This document shows positions 45,927-55,825 of a DNA stretch of 64,000 bases, piece after piece. A model generated the notes under the pieces. It had not been told where the DNA came from. It was given only the letters and a program-made list of their open reading frames with translations, and ran no database searches. The DNA is from an uncultured Desulfobacteraceae bacterium. GTDB lineage: Bacteria > Desulfobacterota > Desulfobacteria > Desulfobacterales > UBA5852. A program made the translations under genes and the position numbers. How positions within the stretch are numbered: the stretch's first letter is position 1; each line of letters starts with the position of its first letter. The stretch lies in NCBI GenBank assembly GCA_913060875.1, contig CAJXSL010000004.1, forward strand, positions 124,001 to 188,000, read 5' to 3'.

Positions 45927-48900
45927 ATGACGAAAATTAGCCTAAAGACGAAAACCTGGAAACTGGCCGTCGGCGTATTGGGAACCGTGGCGATCATCAT
46001 CGGTATCATTGTTGTCTGGGTCCCGGTACTCATCGAAGGCCACCTGAACCAGCAGGACTTCAACACCATTTTTAACAAGGCCACAGGCGGAAGCTTCTCC
46101 AGCAACAAACTGGAGCTCACGCTTTGGCCCACCCCCCACGTCATGATTCCTGAAGGGCGCATTGGAATTCCAGGCCGAATCAGCGGGACCTGGCGAAACG
46201 CACAGGTCTATCCGGCGTTTGCCTCCCTTCTCAAGGGCAAACTAAAGGTGGACGGCATTATTCTTGAACAACCCGATTTCACCCTTTCAGCCCCACCCTC
46301 TTCTTCAACCGACAGCCCAACCCCTGTTAAACCAAACGACATCAAGGCGGCCTTCCGGCACCATCTCCAGGCGGGCATGGCCCACATGGCGGCTACGCTG
46401 CCAAGGGCAACGATCGAAATTCGCAATGGCTGCATCCGCGCCAACGGCTTCCTTGCGGAACCGCTTCACCTCGATCAGGTCGACCTGGATTTAGAACTTC
46501 CCCCCGACCGCCTCAGCATTGAGCTGCGTTGTCATTCGAACTTGTGGTCCACATTGCACATCAGCGGATTTCTTGAAGCCGAGCCCTTCAGTGGCAAAAT
46601 TCGCTGTGCGCTCAACCAATTCGACCCAATGGCGTTTGGCAAAAATTTCCCCGACGTAGGATTACATTGGACCAGCCGTCCATGGAATTTTAATGTCTCC
46701 ATCAACCTGGATAACCCGGACCATGCCATCAGTACGCTTAGGGCCCACATCCCCGATTTAACGCTTCAGCGCAACGCGCAACCTGTCCAGCTGAAAGAAC
46801 TTCATCTCGAAACATCCATCGACTTCTCGCCGGCAGGCTTCCGCATTGATCGGGTAAAAATCCTGGCCGATCAACCTCAAATGGCCATTGACGGCAACGC
46901 GGTTATCGACCTTAAAACCCCTCATTACCAGATCAATCTAACCGGTCACCGCCTCACCATTGATCCGCTACGCGATGCGGCGTTGGCCTTAGCTGGCGAT
47001 GATGAAACGGTGGCAGGCATTTTCGACGTTCTGCGCGGCGGCAAGGTGCCATGGATCACCTTTCGCACCCAAGGGCCAAGCGCTGAGGAATTGGCCGTTT
47101 TCCACAACATGACGATAAACGGTGTCGTTGAAAACGGTCGACTTTTCATACCAGGTGCCGAGTTGGATCTGACCCAAGTCTACGGCCGAGCAGATATATC
47201 CAAAGGCATCCTGAAAGGAAGCAGGTTGAAAGCCGCCTACGGCCAAACGACCGGCAAAGACGGAGAGCTGTGGCTGGACCTCGACCAGGAAAATGAAGTG
47301 CCCTTTTCCCTTGGCATTGAAGTCGCTGCCGACCTGGCGCCATTACCGGCCCTTCTGGCCAAATGGGTGGATGACCCGTTGTTCAAGGGTGAAATGGAAC
47401 GCATTCAGCCCGCAGCAGGAACCGCCCGAGGCATGCTGATCCTGGACGGCCGCACCCCGACCCTGGACGTCACCGTGGATGTCACCAGTTGCCGCTTCAA
47501 TGCCGACTACGATCGTCTCCCGGCCTCATTGTCAATAAGTGAAGGCATGGTCCAATATACACCCGATCACATTCGGGTAATTGACATGAAAGGTGCCCTC
47601 GACGCCACAAGCTTCGCCAATCTGACAGGCCAGGTCGCCTTTGGCGACAACGCCATTCTCCAGATCGATAATGCCGCCGTCCAGATTGCCACGCATCAGA
47701 TCCTCCCCTGGCTCAGGTCTTATGGGGTTTTTGACGACCTGCCGTTCGGGCTGGCATCCGAAAACGGTATGCTGGCCCTTACGCAATTGAAACTGGAAGG
47801 CCCTCTGCTGGCCCCCAAGCATTGGGCCTTTGCAGCTGAAGGCACGGCCCACCAGTTGGATATCCTTTCACCCAACCTTCCCGGCCCCGCCAAAATCGAA
47901 ACGGCCCAGCTCCGCGCCAGCACCACCAAACTCGAATTCCCGAAAGCCCGCGTCCGGATGGCCGATGCCGATCTGGCCTTCACAGACACCCAGATTCTTT
48001 TAAAAAACTATCGGCCGACATCGGCGTCGATCACCATTGGCGGCACCGTCGGCCCGGTGTCCGAAAAATGGGCCAGCGACGCCATTGACCTTGGCAGGCG
48101 TTTCCGGATGAAGACACCCGTTACCATGTCGCCATCAACGATCACCTGGTCTTCAGAAAACGGTGAAAAAACCTTTCTCGGTCAGATGACATCCGGTGGC
48201 GGCACGTCCATCGCGCTGGATCTGAAACTGGAAGGCGATCAACTGCGCTACCAGAATACATCGATCGAGGACCAGGATTCGAAAGCCGAATTAGAAATGA
48301 TTTTCGGACCCGAGCAGCTGGAAATCAGTTTTGACGGCAATGTCACCAGCGCCACCCTGAATCGCCTGATGCAGGACAGCCAGTATACAACCGGCAGTTT
48401 GGAAGGCCGCTTCAAGGCCCGCATCTATCCGGATCATCCCGGCAGTTCTTCGGTATCGGGTCAACTGCGGGCCCGGAACATCCATCAACCCCTGCGCATC
48501 GCGAAAACGCTCCATATCGACGAACTCAACCTCAATGCCCGTAACAATAGGGTGTTCCTCAAGCCGGCCGTGATCCAGGTTGACCATCAGACACACAAGG
48601 TAACCGGTTCGATCGGCATCGAAAATGACGGTTTTGTGCTCGACCTTGTGCATACGGCAACGGATCTGGCCCTTTCCCGACCGGAGACGTCAACCGCCGA
48701 AACAGCGGCGGGGGATGCAGATGACCTTGATCTTTGGGATTTGCCGTTGCGGGGCCGCATCATATCAAGGCTGGACCGCTTCACGCTGGGCGAGCTCCAG
48801 TGGGCCCCCTTTGATGCCGCCATCCGTATCGACGAAGGCCACTGGCATTGCCGTATCGAAGAAGCCGCCATTTGCGGCGTCGAAACCGGGGGGAATATTT

Positions 48901-49577
48901 GGATTGCCCCGGACAGCATGACCATTGCGCTGGTGCCTGAGGCCGATGAAGCAAACATAGACCACACCATGACCTGTCTCCTGGAAAAACCGGACTTGAT
49001 CGACGGCCGCTTCGATTTGACCGGTCGTCTTAACACCCAGGGCCCTTCTGATAAACTGGCCCAGTCAATCCAGGGCGAAATGCAACTTAACGCCAGGGAA
49101 GGACGCATCTACCGCTTCAATCTGCTCAGCAAAACCCTCGCCGTGGTCAACGTCACGGAAATATTCCGGGGCAAACTGCCGGATTTGATGCAGGGCGGCC
49201 TGGCCTATGACCGCATCGACATCCAAGTAAGCATCAAGGATAGTGTGGTCACCATCGACCAGGCGGTCATCGACGGCGCGTCGGCCAACATTGCCGCTGA
49301 AGGCACGATTGATCTTGTATCCGGTGAAACGGATATGATCGTCCTCGTCGCCCCTTTCAAAACGATGGACGCCCTTGTACAGTATACCCCGGTAATCCGC
49401 GACTGGTTCGGTGGCACCCTGATATCAATCCCCGTCCGTGTCACCGGGGCGTTTTCCGACCCCACGGTAACCCCCCTCTCGCCGACGGCCGTCGGCAGCA
49501 GCCTCATGAACCTGATGAAAAAAACCATCAATCTGCCGGTCAAAATTGTCGAACCCCTGTGGAAAAAGAAAGAATAG
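45927..49577 (+). CDS. AsmA/YhdP-like large envelope protein
   Basis: 1216 residues with one N-terminal membrane helix (about 13-33, LAVGVLGTVAIIIGIIVVWVP) and a very long beta-rich periplasmic part. AsmA-type features: LELTLWPTPHVMIPEGRIGIP and FASLLKGKLKVDGIILEQPDF at the N-terminus and an AsmA_2-like end (NLLSKTLAVVNVTEIFRGKLP, GLAYDRIDIQVSIKDS, TPLSPTAVGSSLMNLMKKT). Proteins of this AsmA/TamB class bridge inner and outer membrane and move phospholipids. The ATG at 45927 is preferred to the TTG just before it. It is followed by TetR and LysM genes in the same direction. Confidence 0.88.
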   Translation: MTKISLKTKTWKLAVGVLGTVAIIIGIIVVWVPVLIEGHLNQQDFNTIFNKATGGSFSSNKLELTLWPTPHVMIPEGRIGIPGRISGTWRNAQVYPAFASLLKGKLKVDGIILEQPDFTLSAPPSSSTDSPTPVKPNDIKAAFRHHLQAGMAHMAATLPRATIEIRNGCIRANGFLAEPLHLDQVDLDLELPPDRLSIELRCHSNLWSTLHISGFLEAEPFSGKIRCALNQFDPMAFGKNFPDVGLHWTSRPWNFNVSINLDNPDHAISTLRAHIPDLTLQRNAQPVQLKELHLETSIDFSPAGFRIDRVKILADQPQMAIDGNAVIDLKTPHYQINLTGHRLTIDPLRDAALALAGDDETVAGIFDVLRGGKVPWITFRTQGPSAEELAVFHNMTINGVVENGRLFIPGAELDLTQVYGRADISKGILKGSRLKAAYGQTTGKDGELWLDLDQENEVPFSLGIEVAADLAPLPALLAKWVDDPLFKGEMERIQPAAGTARGMLILDGRTPTLDVTVDVTSCRFNADYDRLPASLSISEGMVQYTPDHIRVIDMKGALDATSFANLTGQVAFGDNAILQIDNAAVQIATHQILPWLRSYGVFDDLPFGLASENGMLALTQLKLEGPLLAPKHWAFAAEGTAHQLDILSPNLPGPAKIETAQLRASTTKLEFPKARVRMADADLAFTDTQILLKNYRPTSASITIGGTVGPVSEKWASDAIDLGRRFRMKTPVTMSPSTITWSSENGEKTFLGQMTSGGGTSIALDLKLEGDQLRYQNTSIEDQDSKAELEMIFGPEQLEISFDGNVTSATLNRLMQDSQYTTGSLEGRFKARIYPDHPGSSSVSGQLRARNIHQPLRIAKTLHIDELNLNARNNRVFLKPAVIQVDHQTHKVTGSIGIENDGFVLDLVHTATDLALSRPETSTAETAAGDADDLDLWDLPLRGRIISRLDRFTLGELQWAPFDAAIRIDEGHWHCRIEEAAICGVETGGNIWIAPDSMTIALVPEADEANIDHTMTCLLEKPDLIDGRFDLTGRLNTQGPSDKLAQSIQGEMQLNAREGRIYRFNLLSKTLAVVNVTEIFRGKLPDLMQGGLAYDRIDIQVSIKDSVVTIDQAVIDGASANIAAEGTIDLVSGETDMIVLVAPFKTMDALVQYTPVIRDWFGGTLISIPVRVTGAFSDPTVTPLSPTAVGSSLMNLMKKTINLPVKIVEPLWKKKE

Positions 49578-49702
49578 CGGCCCGGACTTTCCTGCAGAGC
49601 CAACAGAGTATTGAAGTTCCGCTTAATTTATGGTTTGAATGGTCTTTAATTTACGGCGGTGATGATGCGATTGCGTCGGCAAACACCGACCGGGGAGGAA
49701 CG

Positions 49703-50371
49703 ATGGGAATCAAAGAGCGCAAACAGCGCGAAAGAGAAATGCGGCGCCAACAAATCATGGTGGCCGCCAAACGTGTATTTACCCAAAAAGGGTATGAAAA
49801 AAGCACCATGGAAGATATTGCCCGGGAAGCAGAACTAAGTCCCGGAACGCTGTATCTTTATTTTAAAAGCAAAGATGAATTATACGCATCCCTTTGCTTA
49901 CGGGTCCTGCGTTTCATCAATGTAAAAGTGGACCACGTCATCAACGAAGAAAACACCACATACGAAGAAAAGCAAGAAGGTCTGCTGAGGGCGATGAGAG
50001 ACGTATACGCCTACGACCCCCTGATTCTCAACAACATGTTTCATCTGCAGTCCAGTGACACCTTGCGCACCCTGTCTCCTGATCTGCTGGATGAAATCAA
50101 CGATCTATCGCGCAAGGCCTTGCAATCCATGGCCGGCATGTTTGAGCACGGGATCAACACCGGCCACATTATCGATCGCAATCCGCTGGCACTGGCAGAC
50201 ATTGTCTGGGCTCTTTTTTCCGGCATTGTACTCTGGGAAGAAAGTAAAAAAATGATCAATCCAAATCGTAGCGATCTGGAAAAATCATTCGAGTTGGCTT
50301 TTGATATCTTTGGCCGGGGACTGGAAAAATTAAAAAAGGAGGGAAGGAATGGGGATGACATTCAAGCGTGA
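49703..50371 (+). CDS. TetR-family regulator
   Basis: 222 residues. Helix-turn-helix region: RRQQIMVAAKRVFTQKGYEK, TMEDIAREAELSPGTLYLYFKSKDELYASL. GGGGAGG precedes the ATG at 49703. The C-terminus overlaps the LysM gene by 23 bases, so the two are coupled. It resembles the TetR at 36085 in its basic N-terminal arm and recognition-helix context (YFYF/YLYF). Confidence 0.93.
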   Translation: MGIKERKQREREMRRQQIMVAAKRVFTQKGYEKSTMEDIAREAELSPGTLYLYFKSKDELYASLCLRVLRFINVKVDHVINEENTTYEEKQEGLLRAMRDVYAYDPLILNNMFHLQSSDTLRTLSPDLLDEINDLSRKALQSMAGMFEHGINTGHIIDRNPLALADIVWALFSGIVLWEESKKMINPNRSDLEKSFELAFDIFGRGLEKLKKEGRNGDDIQA

Positions 50372-50948
50372 TGATGGGGAAGAAGCCTATGAAGATTATG
50401 ACGCTTATACCGCCCTCAACCGAAAAGGCCTTCTCCGCAAGCCTTTTGTCCCCTATATTGCCGCAGGCGTTGTCGCACTCGTGGCCATTCTGGGATTTAC
50501 CATGTACGGCACGAATTCCCAGAACGATGCCCTGTCCGAAGAAGTTGCCAACCTGACGAAACATCTGGAAGATATTGAATTCCGACTCGGCAATCTGGAG
50601 CAATTGAGTTCCGGGGAAGGGAGCCTTGACGCCCTCCGCAAACAGGCCGAAAATCTCGGCCAGCAGTTTCAAGCCCTGGAAACCAAATTGGGCCAAAACC
50701 TGAACCAAATCAACACCAAGCTGGCCGCGATTGAAAAAAGCCGTCCAAAAACAACCCCATCGGCACCTTCAACAGCAGCAAAAGCAAAGGCGAAATCCCC
50801 TAAAATCCACGTGGTCAAAGCAGGTGAAACCCTATACCAGATCAGCCGCACATACGGTTTGACGGTTGATCAGCTCAAGCAACTCAACAAAATGGGCAAG
50901 GATATAACAATTCGCCCTGGCCAGAAACTCGTTGTCAGCCGAAACTGA
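50349..50948 (+). CDS. Membrane-anchored coiled-coil LysM protein
   Basis: 199 residues: cytoplasmic acidic tail (1-30), one TM helix (about 36-54, YIAAGVVALVAILGFTMYG), a coiled coil (about 60-125, EEVANLTKHLEDIEFRLGNLEQL), an Ala/Lys/Pro linker, and a C-terminal LysM domain (HVVKAGETLYQISRTYGLTVDQLKQLNKM) that should bind peptidoglycan. It has the layout of a cell-wall tether or division/envelope organiser. GGAGGGAAGGA precedes the start. It overlaps the TetR gene upstream. Confidence 0.92.
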   Translation: MGMTFKRDDGEEAYEDYDAYTALNRKGLLRKPFVPYIAAGVVALVAILGFTMYGTNSQNDALSEEVANLTKHLEDIEFRLGNLEQLSSGEGSLDALRKQAENLGQQFQALETKLGQNLNQINTKLAAIEKSRPKTTPSAPSTAAKAKAKSPKIHVVKAGETLYQISRTYGLTVDQLKQLNKMGKDITIRPGQKLVVSRN

Positions 50949-51000
50949 AAACTGACGCGCCACCACAGCCGTTGGACGAAGGCGATGGAAATAACCGGCA

Positions 51001-51609
51001 ATGAACCCCCTCCTTGAGATCTGCCTTGACGCCACAGCGATACTCACCATCGTTTGGGGCATCACCGGATTGCTGCTATCTCTGGGGTTGATTTTTTTCC
51101 CGGAACGCATTCGGTCCATCGACAAATTTTTCAGCCGCAATTATCAACTTAAAGAGCGCCTGACCTACTTCGACCAATCCATCCAAAACGAACCGTTTAT
51201 CTACCGACGGCCAATGCTCTTCGGCATTCTATTTGCCGCCGGCTCCGTTGTCACGCTGCTATTTTTATTTTCCCAACTCGACATCGACCATCTGATGGCG
51301 GTGCTGCACATCAAAACTTCTCACCGTCTGCTATGGCAAATGGCACTCGAAACACTGGTGCTGGCAGGGAAATTGGCCGGTATCATCGGCGTCATCATCG
51401 GCGTTTTTCTTATCATCGCGCCCAAACGGCTCCAGCGCATCGAAGGTCGGCTAAATGCCTGGGTGGCCACACAGCCCTTGGTCGACCGACTGGACGGTTT
51501 CAACCAGGTTGTCAATATTTTTTCGTTTCGCCATCCCCTGCTGATCGGCGCCATCGGTACCATTCTTTCCCTGACGCTGATCACCCTGTCGATCATCAGT
51601 TTTTTCTAA
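51001..51609 (+). CDS. Four-helix membrane protein with internal duplication, unknown
   Basis: 202 residues, four TM helices. The halves are similar: IVWGITGLLLSLGLIFFP-ERIRSIDKFF then FIYRRPMLFGILFAAGSVV, and IIGVIIGVFLIIAPKRLQRIE then FRHPLLIGAIGTILSLTLI. Each half has helix, a basic P-(E/K)-R-(I/L)-x-x-I segment, a soluble stretch ending in R(R/H)P, and a second helix. No family is recognised. A weak GGAA ribosome site lies upstream. It probably belongs to the AsmA-TetR-LysM transcript (52-base gap). Confidence 0.8.
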   Translation: MNPLLEICLDATAILTIVWGITGLLLSLGLIFFPERIRSIDKFFSRNYQLKERLTYFDQSIQNEPFIYRRPMLFGILFAAGSVVTLLFLFSQLDIDHLMAVLHIKTSHRLLWQMALETLVLAGKLAGIIGVIIGVFLIIAPKRLQRIEGRLNAWVATQPLVDRLDGFNQVVNIFSFRHPLLIGAIGTILSLTLITLSIISFF

Positions 51610-51625
51610 CCCAAAAATTATTACG

Positions 51626-51741
51626 CTGCGGGCGCGCCCGAGATGCCCCTTGGCAGCGTTATCATACGCTTGCGGTAGCAGGCGTACAGCGGCGCCCCGG
51701 ATGCCGTCCAATGAACATCCCAAACGCGTGAAATATCCGGG
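51626..51741. repeat. Dispersed repeat R2, copy 3 (right module)
   Basis: GCGGGCGCGCCCGAGATGCC ... GTGAAATATCCGGG parallels 7012-7130; the left module is missing. It sits between convergent genes. Confidence 0.7.
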
Positions 51742-51778
51742 CTGATTCAGTAAAACGCCAACCTTCCATTCTACTTTT

Positions 51779-52666
51779 TCACCCATCGCGCTGACTGAGA
51801 TAGATTCCGATAAAAACAAGGCCTGACGCCATGTACTGATAAAAGGAAAACCGTTCCCCCAGGATCAAGGCCCCCATAATGACCGTAAACACCGGAATCA
51901 AATTGATAAAAACAGATGCACGGCTGACCGGAATCCGGCTGACGCCATAGTTGTACAACCCGTAGGCGCCCAGAGTGACCATAGCGCCCAAATAGACAAT
52001 CGCCATGGCCGGAATGAGGTCGAATTTTTCCGGCATCACGGTTGCCGGCAGGAAAAGAAATGGGAAAAAAAACACGCCTCCCACAAATGCTTGAACGGCT
52101 GTCAGGAAAAAGGGCGAATAGCGGGCGGAAAGACGTTTGAGGCTGATGATATATCCGGTAGCACAGACCATGGCTAAAAATTCGAGGAAATTGCCCAGGG
52201 CAGGATTGGGGGCTTCTACGGAGGGCCGCCCCGCAATGCTCAACCAACACGCCCCGGCAATGGCGACCCCGAAGCCGACCATGGTTTGAGCGGACAGCAC
52301 CTCGCCCAGAACGACACGGGCCCCAATGGCAACCGTCAAAGGCAAAATGGCGCTGATCATGCCGGCCTGGGAGGCGCTCGTCAGTTCCAGTGCCCGGGCT
52401 TCAAAAATAAAATAGAGGCACGGCTCACAAAGGGCCATGAATAGAAGGGGCCGGAGATCCTTGCGAAGCAAAGACGTGGATGTTCGAAATCGCGGGACAA
52501 AAGGCGCAAAACAAATGCTGGCCACAAGCATGCGCCCGAAAATCACGACCATGGGATCGTATCCCCGGAATGCCAGTTTCAGGGCCACAAAGGAGCTGGC
52601 CCAAATCAACATGGCCAGAACCAGCCCCGCATAAGCCCATGCCAGCGACGACATCCTTGTGGACAT
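51779..52666 (-). CDS. EamA/DMT-family transporter
   Basis: 295 residues with ten TM helices in two EamA repeats (LVLAMLIWASSFVALKLAFRG and LGNFLEFLAMVCATGYIISLK). Such drug/metabolite transporters export amino acids or related compounds; the substrate is unknown. The start at 52666 is chosen because the membrane domain begins soon after; the frame is open to an ATG at 52741. It is monocistronic, convergent with the duplicated membrane protein. Confidence 0.9.
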   Translation of the reverse strand: MSTRMSSLAWAYAGLVLAMLIWASSFVALKLAFRGYDPMVVIFGRMLVASICFAPFVPRFRTSTSLLRKDLRPLLFMALCEPCLYFIFEARALELTSASQAGMISAILPLTVAIGARVVLGEVLSAQTMVGFGVAIAGACWLSIAGRPSVEAPNPALGNFLEFLAMVCATGYIISLKRLSARYSPFFLTAVQAFVGGVFFFPFLFLPATVMPEKFDLIPAMAIVYLGAMVTLGAYGLYNYGVSRIPVSRASVFINLIPVFTVIMGALILGERFSFYQYMASGLVFIGIYLSQRDG

Positions 52667-52815
52667 TCCCTGCAATTCCTTCGCTGTTGAATCCTGATGA
52701 ATGCTAACCGTCCCCGTGACCCGGATAAGCTTTCCCGCCATTTCTACAGTCGTCTGGTCATGGAAATGTCCCGGTCATTCTGGACATCCTGAAAAAGACG
52801 GCATAGATTGTCAGA

Positions 52816-53826
52816 ATGTGTCGAAAATCGCAATCTGAAAAACACATCTCCGATCGCCCCTTAACCGGCAACCAACCGCTTTACCTGGCGCCGTTACGGG
52901 GCATCACCGATGCCATTTATCGCACCACCTATGCCGAGCATTTTGATGGAATCGATCTGGCTGTAGCGCCTTTTATCACCACCCATGCGGGGCGCCGCAT
53001 CAAGCCCTCGCATGTACGTGACCTGCACCCCGAAGCAAACCCGACCATGCCGGTCATCCCCCAAATACTGACGAAGAATGCGGATGATTGTATCATCCTG
53101 GCCGAGCACCTTTTCGATATGGGCTATGCCACCATTAACCTGAATTGTGGATGCCCTTTTCCCCAGGTGGCCAAGAAAGGACGCGGTTCCGGTCTGCTCT
53201 GCAACCCGGACGGCCTTGACCGTCTGCTGGAACGCATGCTTTCCCAAATACCCAACAAACTGTCGGTTAAAACACGTCTGGGTCGTCATCATCCCGACGA
53301 AATTCATGCCGTCATGACAATATTCAATCGCTATCCGCTGGCGTCCGTCATCGTCCACCCCCGCACCGGGGTTCAAATGTACGGCGGCGCACCGGATCTG
53401 GAGGCCTTTTCCTGGTGCCTGCAAAACTGCCGGCATCCCGTCATCTATAATGGCGATATCACCGACCGCTCTGGTTTTCGGGAACTGGAAAGGCGATTTG
53501 AGGGTGTTGCCGGATGGATGATTGGCCGGGGGATGCTGGCCAATCCTTTTTTGCCGGGCCTGTTGAAAGGTGCCCACGCTGCTGATAACAGGACAATGAC
53601 CTCGCGCTTCCGGGAATTTCATGACGCCCTGTTGGAACGCTACTGCAATCGTCTAAGCGGTCCCAGCCATCTGCTGGACCGCATGAAGGGATTGTGGAAG
53701 TATTTCGCACAGGGATTCCGGAACAGCGAAACCGCCCGCAAACGCATTCACAAAGCACGATCCATCGATCAGTACCAGTCGGCTGTCAACGCATTCCTGG
53801 GAAACGAACCGGTTTGGTTTTGGTAA
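52816..53826 (+). CDS. tRNA-dihydrouridine synthase
   Basis: 336 residues. Dus signatures: LAPLRGITDAIYRTTY (FMN site), INLNCGCPFPQVAKKGRGSGLL with the catalytic Cys (NCGCP), KLSVKTRLGRHH, IVHPRTGVQMYGG, VIYNGDI and MIGRGMLANPFL. It reduces uridines in tRNA with FMN and NADPH. NCGCP replaces the commoner NMGCP, a variant seen in the DusC-type or COG0042 side branch. No clear ribosome site precedes the ATG at 52816. It stands alone between EamA genes. Confidence 0.93.
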   Translation: MCRKSQSEKHISDRPLTGNQPLYLAPLRGITDAIYRTTYAEHFDGIDLAVAPFITTHAGRRIKPSHVRDLHPEANPTMPVIPQILTKNADDCIILAEHLFDMGYATINLNCGCPFPQVAKKGRGSGLLCNPDGLDRLLERMLSQIPNKLSVKTRLGRHHPDEIHAVMTIFNRYPLASVIVHPRTGVQMYGGAPDLEAFSWCLQNCRHPVIYNGDITDRSGFRELERRFEGVAGWMIGRGMLANPFLPGLLKGAHAADNRTMTSRFREFHDALLERYCNRLSGPSHLLDRMKGLWKYFAQGFRNSETARKRIHKARSIDQYQSAVNAFLGNEPVWFW

Positions 53827-53848
53827 AATCCGACCCTTAAGGACTATT

Positions 53849-54760
53849 TTACGATAGGGTTCGGCGATCGGACCGTAAAAATCCCCAGAGTTGGGACAAA
53901 AGCATCCCCGCAAGCATCAGCCCGCAACCCAGCATGGCCCTTGCGGTCAAAAGCTCGTTGAGCAACCACCACCCTCCTATAGCGGCAAACACGGCCTCCA
54001 TGCTGAGGAAAATGGCGGCATGCGCAGGATGGGCATCTTTCTGGGCCACCACCTGCAGGGTGTAAGCAACCCCCACCGATCCCAGGCCGCCATAAAGGAT
54101 CGGGATGGCGGCCTGCCGCAGACCGTCCCACGTCAGGGTCTCCACCGCCAGGGCGGTCAGCAGGCTCAGCAGGGAACAGACGGCGAACTGAGTGATGGCC
54201 AGTTTCAACGCATCCATGCGCGGCGACAGACGGCCGATGATCAACACATGAGCGGCCCAGAAAAACGCCCCGATGAGTTCCAGCAAATCACCCCAGGCAA
54301 TGGTCATGTGCTCGGTGATACTGAGAAAATAAAGCCCCAGGGCTGCCAGGATGGCCCCCAGCCAGGTTCCCGTGGTGGTGCGCTGGCGAAGGAAAAGACC
54401 CATAAGGGGAACAATCACGACATAGAGACCGGTGATGAAACCGGCGTTGCCGGCTGTCGTGTAGACCAGTCCGACCTGTTGCAGCGATGCTCCGGAGAAG
54501 AGAAAAAGACCGGCCAACCCGCCACCCCACAGAATCGTCCGCCGGCTGGCACGCGGCACCCGCAACCGTGCCGGTGAATCCTTGGGTTTCAGCACGACAA
54601 GCAGCGGCACAAGAGAAAGGCTGCCCAGCGCAAACCGCACGCCGTTGAAAGTGAACGGCCCGACATACGCCATGCCGACCCGCTGGGCCACAAAGGCAAA
54701 TCCCCATATGGTGGCCGTCAGCAGTAAAAGGGCATCGGCGCGGTAGGTCCTGAGATTCAT
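53849..54760 (-). CDS. EamA/DMT-family transporter
   Basis: 303 residues, ten TM helices, two EamA repeats (LLLLTATIWGFAFVAQRVGMA; DLLELIGAFFWAAHVLIIGRLS). The start at 54760 has GAGGA upstream; the ORF could extend to 54811. It is the last gene of the hutH series and resembles YdcZ/RhaT-like exporters only in general fold. Confidence 0.9.
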   Translation of the reverse strand: MNLRTYRADALLLLTATIWGFAFVAQRVGMAYVGPFTFNGVRFALGSLSLVPLLVVLKPKDSPARLRVPRASRRTILWGGGLAGLFLFSGASLQQVGLVYTTAGNAGFITGLYVVIVPLMGLFLRQRTTTGTWLGAILAALGLYFLSITEHMTIAWGDLLELIGAFFWAAHVLIIGRLSPRMDALKLAITQFAVCSLLSLLTALAVETLTWDGLRQAAIPILYGGLGSVGVAYTLQVVAQKDAHPAHAAIFLSMEAVFAAIGGWWLLNELLTARAMLGCGLMLAGMLLSQLWGFLRSDRRTLS

Positions 54761-54862
54761 GCGTGGTTTCCTCTTCCCATCGGTTCCGTCATAAAAATGC
54801 GGACCATACACGGCCGACTATCCCTCGTCAACCGCCCCGGCGAATTCACCCGACGGGGGGGG

Positions 54863-55825
54863 CTACATATGACGCCTGAGGGGAAACACGGTCATGCCGC
54901 CCGGTGGCTTGCAATGCACCACCAGAATTCCCACAACGATGCAGATCAATGCCAACCAGAGATTGGGCCCCAGGGGTTCATGCAAAAACCAGCCGGAAAG
55001 CACCACGCCTACCAGGGGCATGATGAAAACGAAGGAGTGCAGCGCTACCGCGCCATATGTTTTGAGCAGATGGTTCCAGGCGATGAAACCAAAGGAGGCC
55101 GTCACAAAGGTCTGGTAGAAAAGTGCGCTCACCCCCCGCAGGGAAAGCGTCCTGATGGCCGTTTCATCCAGCCAGCAGGCCCCCATAAAAAAAAACGGCA
55201 AGCCGAACAGCATGGAGTAGAGGACAATGTGGAGCGGACTGAAGGTGTTGATGACCCGCTTGAGGAAAACCGTGTTGCAGGCCCAGATAAACGTTGCCAG
55301 GAGAACCAGCCCGTCCCCGGAGCGGATACTGCCGGAAAGGCCTTCGGTTCCAACCAACACGCAGACAACACCGCCAAAACCAAACATCAGTCCCACCAGT
55401 TTACGTCGGGTGATACCATCGCCGGGGATAAAAAAATGGGCCAGGAGCAGTATCAGGAAGGGCAGCAAATTGATAATCAAGGTCCCCCGTGACGCATAGG
55501 TCCGGTTCAACCCGATGTAAAAAAGGGACAATTGCGCTGTGAAAAGAACAGAGTAGACCAAAAGATGTTTCCACTGCCCCGCCTGCAGGCGAAACGACTT
55601 GCCGCTCAATAGCGCCCACAGGGCGATGACGATCGCCGCACTGCTGAAACGGATGGCGGCCGCACTGAACACACCGAAACTTTCAAACGCCACCTTTACG
55701 GCCACCGCATTGGCGCCGAAAAGCATGCAAAGGATGGTGATGTTGACCGCGGCCCCAAAGCCTATCTGAGGGTTGGAGGGTACGGTGGCCAGGGTTTGCG
55801 TGGGTGGGGGGCCGTCAGGTCTCAT
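54863..55825 (-). CDS. EamA/DMT-family transporter
   Basis: 320 residues, ten TM helices (ITILCMLFGANAVAVKVAFESF in repeat 1; GDGLVLLATFIWACNTVFLKRVI in repeat 2). Its ATG overlaps the stop of the preceding gene by four bases (ATGA), a sign of translational coupling. Two EamA proteins in tandem behind an ammonia-lyase suggest export or import of the amino acid or its product. Confidence 0.9.
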   Translation of the reverse strand: MRPDGPPPTQTLATVPSNPQIGFGAAVNITILCMLFGANAVAVKVAFESFGVFSAAAIRFSSAAIVIALWALLSGKSFRLQAGQWKHLLVYSVLFTAQLSLFYIGLNRTYASRGTLIINLLPFLILLLAHFFIPGDGITRRKLVGLMFGFGGVVCVLVGTEGLSGSIRSGDGLVLLATFIWACNTVFLKRVINTFSPLHIVLYSMLFGLPFFFMGACWLDETAIRTLSLRGVSALFYQTFVTASFGFIAWNHLLKTYGAVALHSFVFIMPLVGVVLSGWFLHEPLGPNLWLALICIVVGILVVHCKPPGGMTVFPLRRHM

